From Lachnospiraceae bacterium (GTDB lineage: Bacteria; Bacillota; Clostridia; Lachnospirales; Lachnospiraceae), in the NCBI GenBank assembly GCA_015056905.1, contig SVFI01000010.1, positions 35,907 through 99,906 on the forward strand: a DNA stretch of 64,000 nucleotides, read 5' to 3'. The notes below the pieces were generated by a model. That model saw only the letters and a list, made by a program, of their open reading frames with translations. It searched no databases and was not told the origin of the DNA. A program made the translations under genes and the position numbers. Below are positions 46,901 through 53,031 of this stretch, piece by piece (the stretch's first letter is position 1; every line of letters starts with the position of its first letter).

Positions 46901-49900
46901 CAGAATTTATTGCAGGTAGTACCGTAAAAGGCGACGTGAACGTTGTATGGAAAGACGGCGGTGATTTGTCGACAAGCGAAACGGAGTTTTTATACAAATC
47001 AACGGTTGAAGGCGATTTGAAGGTTACTGTACCGGAGAATGCGGTAATCAGTGGAGCGAAAATTATCGTGATGAACTATAATTCTTCGGCGAACAAGGTC
47101 ATCATCGATATACCAAGCTCTGTAAAAGGAAAGTATAGTTCTATTCCGTTTGGCGGATTTGAAATGTATGGTAGTATGGGAACCTCAAAAGTGAAAAATG
47201 CGCTTTTCTGCAACTACAAAGGTGAGGTTACAATAGATGGAACTTATACCATTGCGGAAGATATGACGGTTACCGGTATTGAGATTTTGGAGGATGCGCA
47301 TGTCACGATAGCCAAAGATGTTACGGTAACGATGACGACAGGATGTTTCATTCTCGAAGAGGGTGCGACGCTTACCAACAAAGGAATACTGGATGTGAAG
47401 ACGAGCACCAATACAGACAGTAATATTAAAAGTTCTGTTGCAGGAACGCTGGATAACTACGGACAGTTGAAAACCGCAACTTCATCAACAAGTTATAAAT
47501 ACTATCTCCCGATTACGGGAATTATCATTAACCGAGAAGGAGCAACATGGACGGTTGCGGGTTATATTTCAAATAATGGTAAGATTGTAAACTATGGTGT
47601 ATTTGACCAGACATACAGCTCATCATACAGATATAATTTGGGAACTATCTATACAACGAAGGAATTGGATTTATATACGGCACCGCAAAACAGCAACAGC
47701 TACACATCAAGTGCGCAGTTGTATTATGCGGTAGATGTTGTATATCCGGAGCATTGTGTGGACAGCGTGACGCTGTCAGGCGATGCGGTAGCTTTGACAT
47801 CGGGCATTGCAGGTGATACCAATCAGTACATCAGAGGTATTTATAAAACACAGACGACGCCGAAGTTTACGGTTTCGCTCGGCAATCAGATTGAGAATGA
47901 AAACATCTCATTGACAAGCATCACATACGGACCGAGCAATACGCTGATGGACAAAACGGATAACAGTACTTATACCGGTATCGCAGCAGGTATTTTCGAG
48001 CCGTTTACGATTACATTAAATTATACGGCGGATGAAGAAATGCCGGGAATTTCAATTGCACCGGAATCAGACTCTATTGCCAATACAGAGCAGGAAACGC
48101 CGTTGATGGTAGGGAAAGCATATTCTTACAGCAATCCGCTGTACGATTTGTCAAAGACGGTGGTTGTTTCCAATGATACAGATGCAGAAGGTAATGCGAT
48201 GACAACAGGAAGTGTTGTTTACAGCGTTTCTGATTCGTCGGCGCTTCCGGACGGAATGTTGCTGAAAGACGGTAAATTGTACGGTACATTTACGACTGCA
48301 ACGACAGAACCGGTAGATATTGTATTCCTTGTAAGAGGAAAGAACTTGACGTATGAAGAGTTTACACTGACATTGGGAGCGGTTGAGAAAATGACTCCGC
48401 AATGGTCTGCTCCGAGCCAGTTCCAGGTACTGGTAGGACAGACACTTGCAGATGCAACCATTGCAGACGCAGCTTTTGCGACAGTAAAGCTCCCGTATGA
48501 AACATTATGGGGTACTTATACATGGGAGACTTCTGCGACAGAAGTTGGTAACTCTGTCGGAACAAAAGAAGCGGTGTTGTGCTTTGAACCGAAAGATACT
48601 GCAAATTATGATTGGGAGACTGCAGCTGCAAATGCGCAGGTAACGTATGAGGGCGGTGTTTTGAAGTGTACAGTACCGGTGAAAGTGTGCGCAGGAACGC
48701 CTGACTATACAGCACCGGAAGCTCTTACAGCTACATATGGGGATACGTTTGGCGACGTAGCAATTCCGGCAGGAGACAACGATGGAACCTTCGAGTGGAT
48801 TTACAGTCCGGTCCAGTCAGTAGGAGAAGTCGGAGTTTACACCTACTATGTAAATTTTGTGCCGACAGATTCTGTCAATTACCAGAAGGTAACACAGATT
48901 CCGGTTCAGCTTACGGTAGAACCGGCTAGGGCAACATATAACAAAATTACGAGTCTGACGGCAATGTGTAATGCAACACTTGCGGATGTTCAGCTTCCGG
49001 ATTCCGATGTGGGAAGATATCAGTGGGTAACGGATGCGACAACAGTTCCAAAGAATGGTGTAAGCTATAAGGTGGTGTTCCGACCAAATGATACTGTAAA
49101 CTATAAGTGGACAGATGTGGAAGGATGGGACACAGCATGGCAGGGAGTTGTATTCTCTGTTCCGACTACCATCGGACACGCATATGCAGCATACGAATAC
49201 GATGCAACATACCATTGGCAGAAATGTAACAATGGTTGTGGAACTGCAAGTGCTAAGAGCACGCATGCATGGAACACAGGTGTCATAACCAAAGCACCGA
49301 CCACCACGGCGACAGGTGTGAAGACTTACACATGTCAGTGTGGAGCAACCAAGACAGAGACAATTGCAAAACTCCAGGCGTCAGGACAGGGAAGTACAAC
49401 GAATCCGTCCGGAGGAACGTCTGCAGGGGATGCATCCGACTCGCTTCCGACAGTCGGAAAGTCATTCAAAGACAGCAAGACAAAAGCCTATTACAAAATC
49501 ACAAAATTAGGCAAAGAAGTTACCTTTGTGAAACCGACAAAGAAAACATATACGAAGGTCACAGTTCCGAAAACAGTGAAGTACGAGGGAGTAACCTACA
49601 AGGTTACGGCGATTGCAAACAATGCATGCAAGAGCAACAAGAAGCTGAAAACGGTAGTGATTGGAGACAATGTTAAGACCATCGGTACGAAGGCATTCTA
49701 CGGATGTACGAAGCTTACGAAGGTAACCATCGGTAAGAATGTTACAACGGTCGGAAACAGTGCATTCCAGAGCTGCAGCGCGCTCAAATCCATCACGATT
49801 CCGTCTAAGGTATCAAAGATTGGAAGTAAGGCGTTCTACGGATGTAAGAAGCTTGTGAAGATGACCATAAAGACAAGCAAGCTGACCGAAAAGAAAGTCG

Positions 49901-50037
49901 GAAGCAAAGCGTTTACGAAGATGGGAAGCAGCAATTACAAGAAGGTAACTGTAAAAGTACCGAAGAAGAAAGTAAGTGCTTATAAGAAGATTTTCAAGAA
50001 GAAAGGATTGTCTTCCAAAGCGAAAGTGAGTAAATAA
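40921..50037 (+). CDS. Giant secreted BspA-type surface protein 2 (3038 aa)
   Basis: A paralogue of the preceding giant with the same module order. A signal peptide ends DAHA (about residue 33). Module 1 opens with GNSVIIQ and DENADGEVD (about 50-85) and has a much longer beta-repeat region (to about 1190) of units such as VYALYESDVTADG. Modules 2 and 3 open at about 1320 (LDDDSDGEKD) and 1745, where the loop DDNQDKIAD is degenerate. He_PIG-like domains close each module (about 1210-1305, 1645-1735, 2385-2485). MBG-like domains follow. One His/Cys unit (about 2745-2820) replaces the two of protein 1. LRR_5 repeats and a Lys-rich tail end it. No LPXTG; probable adhesin. Confidence 0.85.
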   Translation: MFIKAKKRVYKGVIAALTFGIALFAGVSVDAHAEDASGIGYIYGEDGTSITGIDLKGNSVIIQESENDSSNKRLINIILDENADGEVDAEERMVVNSTDDSTDFLGGYTVYGLYNAETTTPIKITVKSGMVPVIYGAYKSVITTADKTAVIVDVQGGDVPGQIVGAAQSTITTSGSSAVEVTVNAGETVTGMAACSVESTVNVSGFSGAAVKLSVESAVSTVFGINDGSVTTDGAAVADIDLNSTSSNQNSALFGVYSAGVEAKNVTAPMVDMDLSDGVYSTVYALYESDVTADGTTNAAVTVDVAGSASVSGVLGGMYNGSLSVDGMAAVNVNINTLEETNQVYGIQSGTLDVKNASSAGVAVSVLNGTVGSVYAAQGCTYNIKQSSVPAISLQVEGGTISNVYATQGGSVTSDGELVSANGPYVLIDMDVSTKIGNQIYGAYGTALDAGSAENCALDIDITKAAANYGFSAIYGNASVSSPKVINGSVDVNIDFNSGAASSNLYAYNPGIIGGGVEITGNAKVSVNNVYTSSTYYVLNNAYIKGDFDYDETENNVFTSTRYIMTGSTCDGTVTMDVYGAKNANTAQLYGVNYCYSGKNKAVEGDYTFNYHGGNAGTVYGINGSSGTGANIGGSAEVNIKAGKVETLIGLREASVTGTYTVTAGSLAEDEEGNKSVSTTAVVKSVGPLSNCYVGGDVYVCLCNGNTSSQAANMYYSPASLTVGGNYDVEVYGGYYSGFYALNGGSVTGDVTVTYKDITSTGTIVGVGSGSIGGKFKFRAENCSAYSMYAGAYGTSLTAGEVESYMKDVTCSYYAYGPEINNVKGDFKSEMINVSGYYVQGMYANGLAEGNVTLIMEDITSDYQVTGVKVSGEVKGNVDITIGDNEGPDTTGKDTLGITAQYRATALSFDSSMIRGNITLNMSECTVGTESYSGYLTGAQGTAVEGISTINISKCTGYGSSYLYQTTNTGTKNGDATVTVTDSHFYGSQLYISPGVDQTVTTTMDSQTTIADGVQVLPASGGYGVGIIQTPTKVYYGGTITFDESISPNELYLTNGYYCIPEDVTLDIGTIYAQSANILVKGTLNGKFSAATGYSVYIDGGTVEDVKNVASVYYPVTVSYTEKGGTVASASGIYKHTLDTENVYGCAGLSVKYTIAAKEGYELTSVLLQEEGGEAPDDLTSAMSGTSLSFTMPSKAVDLDVTFEGTQIIVAKTTADPVLKLNVATTAAAPAYDLSELSISNDGLEGEVSYKVDSTYGLPEGLSLVGTKIIGTPTVAYESGKKTIIGVTGKNGTYREVPLNIVVTAGDAKQESQEGRITVDDSKKAVYMSGNSVIIEAAEDGKTALWLDDDSDGEKDYDVAAYTGDLSTYTLYGIYNMDTKNKVRITMNGGSVGTIYGAYGGDITRSGLGLEIDMNGGTIGRLYDLSSAKVSGLMDVSISADVTLTSSYVLTTTTGVYTGCCYTNKSNAANFYGTYVLREDRDVSMLTVGSGATLVIEKGATLTSSGSIVRNGVTKIRGSLSADSSSGSGNIIVQGGTLIGGDTWGYVYYPLKITKNMESATVSFSSSYIVSADLDGVMQQYLRGGMSNISVTIKEIPGYDCYYRINDGETKNYAEDSYVSTVREPMEIVVTYVPKQITVETVFADPTGALNKAYTEESPLYDLTSLKISNDTSDYYGGDVRYAVKSTSNLPAGLSLVNGKIVGTPTKVNATGDKVSFIVTGRNSTTVQMDLVIKVVEGYEPTNLNGKVYATLTSINLRGRSVVILPDPADASLSQIFPDDNQDKIADNNTPLLIGGKSSYNLEECSLVGYNSTGPAYEGDISITVKGGSLGYIYGVRGTKSTEMATVNGNVNVYLERVNIGGTRSQAFAAYYGVAENVTLEVSGGNYEHTDFAAAYCSNIRQDANFAYVNRANISVSSDSYASMIYGVFDSTVGGDVNTRIGTQSSNYGFEDNDGTRFHSVGGFNDSGNLTGYDSTVGGDVNIVIEGYWDTENTEFIAGSTVKGDVNVVWKDGGDLSTSETEFLYKSTVEGDLKVTVPENAVISGAKIIVMNYNSSANKVIIDIPSSVKGKYSSIPFGGFEMYGSMGTSKVKNALFCNYKGEVTIDGTYTIAEDMTVTGIEILEDAHVTIAKDVTVTMTTGCFILEEGATLTNKGILDVKTSTNTDSNIKSSVAGTLDNYGQLKTATSSTSYKYYLPITGIIINREGATWTVAGYISNNGKIVNYGVFDQTYSSSYRYNLGTIYTTKELDLYTAPQNSNSYTSSAQLYYAVDVVYPEHCVDSVTLSGDAVALTSGIAGDTNQYIRGIYKTQTTPKFTVSLGNQIENENISLTSITYGPSNTLMDKTDNSTYTGIAAGIFEPFTITLNYTADEEMPGISIAPESDSIANTEQETPLMVGKAYSYSNPLYDLSKTVVVSNDTDAEGNAMTTGSVVYSVSDSSALPDGMLLKDGKLYGTFTTATTEPVDIVFLVRGKNLTYEEFTLTLGAVEKMTPQWSAPSQFQVLVGQTLADATIADAAFATVKLPYETLWGTYTWETSATEVGNSVGTKEAVLCFEPKDTANYDWETAAANAQVTYEGGVLKCTVPVKVCAGTPDYTAPEALTATYGDTFGDVAIPAGDNDGTFEWIYSPVQSVGEVGVYTYYVNFVPTDSVNYQKVTQIPVQLTVEPARATYNKITSLTAMCNATLADVQLPDSDVGRYQWVTDATTVPKNGVSYKVVFRPNDTVNYKWTDVEGWDTAWQGVVFSVPTTIGHAYAAYEYDATYHWQKCNNGCGTASAKSTHAWNTGVITKAPTTTATGVKTYTCQCGATKTETIAKLQASGQGSTTNPSGGTSAGDASDSLPTVGKSFKDSKTKAYYKITKLGKEVTFVKPTKKTYTKVTVPKTVKYEGVTYKVTAIANNACKSNKKLKTVVIGDNVKTIGTKAFYGCTKLTKVTIGKNVTTVGNSAFQSCSALKSITIPSKVSKIGSKAFYGCKKLVKMTIKTSKLTEKKVGSKAFTKMGSSNYKKVTVKVPKKKVSAYKKIFKKKGLSSKAKVSK
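49411..50037 (+). repeat. 627-bp duplicated 3' end, copy 2
   Basis: Partner of 40083-40709, same length and reading frame. Differences include the last sense codons (KVSK here, KVKK in copy 1). Confidence 0.9.
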
Positions 50038-50052
50038 TTTTTATTAAAAATT

Positions 50053-50106
50053 CCGTTGCCAAGGTGGTTGTGAAGTGACCGCCTTGGCAATGGTTTTTCT
50101 TTTTAA
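50053..50106 (+). terminator. Terminator of giant gene 2
   Basis: A 16-position stem (50053-50068 with 50078-50093, core TTGCCAAGG/CCTTGGCAA) is followed by TTTTTCTTTTT. Confidence 0.9.
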
Positions 50107-50193
50107 AAATTTCGCACATTTTCAGCTGCCCGTTCGTTTATATATTGAAGGCCTTTATATTTAGATAGCGTAAGAACTGACAGGAGGTAAGGT

Positions 50194-50694
50194 TTGCAGC
50201 ATTTGGATTACGAGCAGATAACGGAAAAATACATAGATACGGTTTACCGCATTGCTATCAGTTACACCAAAACACAGGCAGATGCAGATGATGTGGTACA
50301 GCAGACGTTTTTGAAGCTGTTGACAAAGAACGTTGTTTTTGCGGATGAGGAGCATGTCAAGCGTTGGCTGATTCGTGTCTGTGTCAATGAGTGTAACAGC
50401 CTGTTTTCTTCGTTTTGGCGCAAAAATGTGATTTCTATGGAAGAAGCAGGTGGTCCCGAACAAATTCTGGGCGAATTACAGTTTGAAAGCAGGCAGCATA
50501 GTGATTTGTTCGATGCAATCCGTAGTCTGTCGCCCAAACTTAGGGTTGTTATTTATCTTTTCTATTACGAAGGATATGCAACAAAGGATATCGCCGAAAT
50601 TCTTCATATGAAGGAGGCGACGGTCCGGACCAGACTTGTCAGCGCAAGAAAAATATTGAAAGAACAGCTGAAGGAGGCGTGGGAAGATGAGTAA
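50194..50694 (+). CDS. ECF-type RNA polymerase sigma factor
   Basis: 166 residues. The start is a TTG at 50194 with AGGAGG seven bases before it. Region 2 (about 5-70) has YIDTVYRIAISYT, DADDVVQQTFLKLL and HVKRWLIRVCVNECNSL for -10 recognition. Region 4 (about 110-160) has LRVVIYLFYYEGYATKDIAEIL with the helix-turn-helix MKEATVRTRLVSARKIL. The downstream gene overlaps by 8 bp and encodes a membrane protein fitting an anti-sigma factor. The target genes are unknown. Placement directly behind the giant surface genes is suggestive only. Confidence 0.93.
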   Translation: MQHLDYEQITEKYIDTVYRIAISYTKTQADADDVVQQTFLKLLTKNVVFADEEHVKRWLIRVCVNECNSLFSSFWRKNVISMEEAGGPEQILGELQFESRQHSDLFDAIRSLSPKLRVVIYLFYYEGYATKDIAEILHMKEATVRTRLVSARKILKEQLKEAWEDE

Positions 50695-51322
50695 TAAAGA
50701 ATATGTAAAAAATACCTATGATGAAATTCATGCACCGGAGGCGTTGCTTGGAAAGGTCATGAATATGAATGGTAAGAAAAATAAAATAAGAAAAATTTCA
50801 CAGTATGCAGTGAGTGTGGCGGCAGCGCTGGCTCTTGTCTTTATCACCTCAAACGGAATCTGCTACGCTGCGACGGGTGAGACATGGGTAACCAAAGCGA
50901 TTGTTTATGTCAATGGCATCGAGCAGGAAAAAGACATTACATGGCATCAGGAAGGTGATGTTGTGTATGGGGAGGCTGAGCTGGATTCCGGAACAACGTC
51001 GGTTATAATTACGGATACGGTTGGAGAAAACGGGCAGGCTGAGGTAGAAGAGATTTACTTTTATCAGGAGACGGATGGCAGCACCGGCGTGGGTGTCGAT
51101 ATCGGAGATGCAGAAAACGAGGACGAACAGGTGCAATATCTGGAAGAGAAAGACGCCAGAATCTATCTTCATGTGAATGATGCCTGCGTGGATATTACGG
51201 AAGACTTTGCAAACGGAGAAGCGATGGGGATACTGGAAACCGGACAGTATACGTTTCAGTACATTGTCACGGGAGATGTTGAGGTAAACAGCATTGAATT
51301 GAGAAATACGGAAGAAGAATAA
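50687..51322 (+). CDS. Probable membrane anti-sigma factor
   Basis: 211 residues. A cytoplasmic N-terminus of about 40 residues includes EIHAPEALLGKVMNMNGKK, followed by one membrane helix (about 40-65, ending GICYAATG). The external domain of about 145 residues is acidic and beta-rich. The N-terminal APEALLGKV segment resembles short sigma-binding regions of Clostridial anti-sigma factors; no zinc-binding HxxxCxxC motif is present. The 8-bp overlap with the sigma gene is the main functional evidence. Release of the sigma factor may need proteolysis of the external domain, which is inference from related systems. Confidence 0.72.
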   Translation: MSNKEYVKNTYDEIHAPEALLGKVMNMNGKKNKIRKISQYAVSVAAALALVFITSNGICYAATGETWVTKAIVYVNGIEQEKDITWHQEGDVVYGEAELDSGTTSVIITDTVGENGQAEVEEIYFYQETDGSTGVGVDIGDAENEDEQVQYLEEKDARIYLHVNDACVDITEDFANGEAMGILETGQYTFQYIVTGDVEVNSIELRNTEEE

Positions 51323-51343
51323 AACACTCCCATGAAAAGGGAG

Positions 51344-51376
51344 GAGGCGAGGTAAAAATTTTACCTCGCCTTTATT
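51344..51376 (+). terminator. Terminator of the sigma/anti-sigma operon
   Basis: GGCGAGGTAAA (51346-51356) pairs with TTTACCTCGCC (ending 51370), followed by TTTATTA. The T run is weak. The 141 bp to the next gene are very AT-rich with no other clear signal. Confidence 0.7.
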
Positions 51377-51517
51377 ATGAAAAAGTTTTTAAAAATTTCA
51401 AACACTTCATTGAAAGCTTTGTTATTTTATACTGTTATTATATGTGACGGAAATGGATAAAAAATGTTATGTAAATTAAAAATTGTTAAATAAATTTTGA
51501 ACAAATTGTTAACATAA

Positions 51518-52039
51518 CTACATTTTTTCCGGTTCCGGATAGTCTACGCCAAAGCAATCAACCGTCATGGATTTGATTTTCTGTGTTGTCATCGGTCTGT
51601 CCATGTAGTCTGTCGGGGACTCTGCGATTGCGTTTACAACGTCCATACCTTCCGTTACTTTTCCAAAAGCGGCGTAAGAACCGTCAAGGTGCGGAGATGT
51701 TTTATGCATGATGAAGAACTGGCTTCCGGCAGAATCCGGATGCATAGCTCTTGCCATGGAAAGTACGCCTTCTGTGTGTTTTAAATTATTTTCAAAACCG
51801 TTCGATGTAAATTCTCCCTTGATATTGTAACCAGGACCTCCGGTACCTGTTCCGCTCGGACATCCTCCCTGAATCATAAAGCCGCGGATGACACGGTGAA
51901 AAATAAGTCCGTCGTAGTAACCTTTTTTAATTAAGCTGATAAAGTTGTTTACGGAAACCGGAGCGATTTCTGGATACAGTTCTGCTGTGATAACGTCGCC
52001 GTTTTCCATTGTGATTGTCACGATTGGATTCTGTGCCAT
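51518..52039 (-). CDS. Cyclophilin-type peptidyl-prolyl cis-trans isomerase
   Basis: A 173-residue cytoplasmic protein without signal peptide. Cyclophilin motifs are present: [15 protein letters not shown] with the catalytic Arg, [17 protein letters not shown], and [18 protein letters not shown]. It speeds proline isomerisation during protein folding. The SD AGGAGGAAT precedes the start on the minus strand. A possible promoter (TTTACG, 17 bp, TAAACT at 52107-52079) overlaps the start region of the divergent acetyltransferase gene. Confidence 0.95.
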   Translation of the reverse strand: MAQNPIVTITMENGDVITAELYPEIAPVSVNNFISLIKKGYYDGLIFHRVIRGFMIQGGCPSGTGTGGPGYNIKGEFTSNGFENNLKHTEGVLSMARAMHPDSAGSQFFIMHKTSPHLDGSYAAFGKVTEGMDVVNAIAESPTDYMDRPMTTQKIKSMTVDCFGVDYPEPEKM

Positions 52040-52098
52040 GATTGATTCCTCCTAAAATGTTTTCTTTTTACTAGGATTAGTTTAAAATAAAATGAAAC

Positions 52099-52875
52099 AT
52101 GCGTAAAGGAAAAATTGAAAAAATGCAAAAACGATACAAAGAACTTTTGATTACGGATGAATGGAAGATTGCGCGCAAGGCGCGGGCGGAGGGGGAACTG
52201 GTTGTCCTATGCTATCCGCTTTCGGATACTATCGCGGGCAATGAAACCGAAAATGCGGATGATGTCAGCCTGAGTGATTTTCCGTATGCCATAGAAAATG
52301 CAGAGCAGCTCGATGAGAATTATCTTGAGCACATTTTATGCCGTTTCAAGGGAATTCCGTGTCATATTCTGGATACGGCGAGATGTCGCGTAAGGGAAAT
52401 TACCCCGGCGGATGTTGACCGGCTGTATGAGATATATGAAGGACCGGGCATTACGGACTTTATGGAGCCTCTTTTTGAAAAAAGGGAGGATGAGATAGCT
52501 TACACGGAGGATTATATCCGTTGCCACTACGGATTTTATGATTTTGGAATGTGGATTGTCGAGGAGAAGGAGAGCGGAATCATTATCGGACGTGCGGGCT
52601 TTGATATGCGGGAAGGATACGAAGAGCCGGAACTCGGTTTTATGATTGCTGCGGATTACCAGAGAAAAGGTTATGCGACAGAGGTGTGCGGGGCGCTTCT
52701 TGCATACGCAAGTAAGGAACTTGGGTTTGAGAGAGTCGCTGCATTTACGGAAGATGAGAATGTTGCTTCTGTGCAACTTCTTAAGAAACTCGGCTTTTCT
52801 TTTCGCGGGGAAGAAACAGTAAAAACCGTCAAAGAGGACAGTTTAAAACTGGCATATTATTTAAAAATACTATAG
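52099..52875 (+). CDS. GNAT acetyltransferase with extra N-terminal domain
   Basis: 258 residues if translated from 52099. An alternative start at 52123 (MQKRYKELL) has AAAGGA in front, rather far away, so the start is uncertain. Residues 1-95 form an unusual N-terminal part (KELLITDEWKIARKARAEGELVV in overlapping pieces) reminiscent of a HAD-like or response-type alpha/beta unit. Residues 96-255 are a RimJ/RimL-type GNAT domain with RVREITPADVDRLY, ELGFMIAADYQRKGYATEV (acetyl-CoA loop QRKGYA) and ENVASVQLLKKLGF. The acceptor substrate is unknown. Confidence 0.82.
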   Translation: MRKGKIEKMQKRYKELLITDEWKIARKARAEGELVVLCYPLSDTIAGNETENADDVSLSDFPYAIENAEQLDENYLEHILCRFKGIPCHILDTARCRVREITPADVDRLYEIYEGPGITDFMEPLFEKREDEIAYTEDYIRCHYGFYDFGMWIVEEKESGIIIGRAGFDMREGYEEPELGFMIAADYQRKGYATEVCGALLAYASKELGFERVAAFTEDENVASVQLLKKLGFSFRGEETVKTVKEDSLKLAYYLKIL

Positions 52876-52906
52876 CCGTCTCGTACAAGTCCGTCAGAAA
52901 GTACAG

Positions 52907-52924
52907 AAATTTTTCGAAAAATTT
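52907..52924. repeat. 18-bp perfect palindrome upstream of ppdK
   Basis: AAATTTTTCGAAAAATTT, perfectly self-complementary, lies 45 bp before the ppdK -10 box and overlaps a second TGTATAAT (52924-52931). It could be the end signal of the acetyltransferase gene or an operator. Confidence 0.5.
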
Positions 52925-52968
52925 GTATAATCTGGCGAGAATAAGAGAGTGCTTATTGGGCGGATGAG

Positions 52969-52977
52969 TGGTATAAT
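52969..52977 (+). promoter_or_regulatory. Extended -10 promoter of ppdK
   Basis: TGG-TATAAT (TATAAT at 52972-52977) without a good -35 box, 55 bp before the start codon. Confidence 0.55.
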
Positions 52978-53031
52978 GTATTCATTAAAGTGGATTTTTA
53001 CACTTAATCTAACATCAAGGAGGACGCGTAA

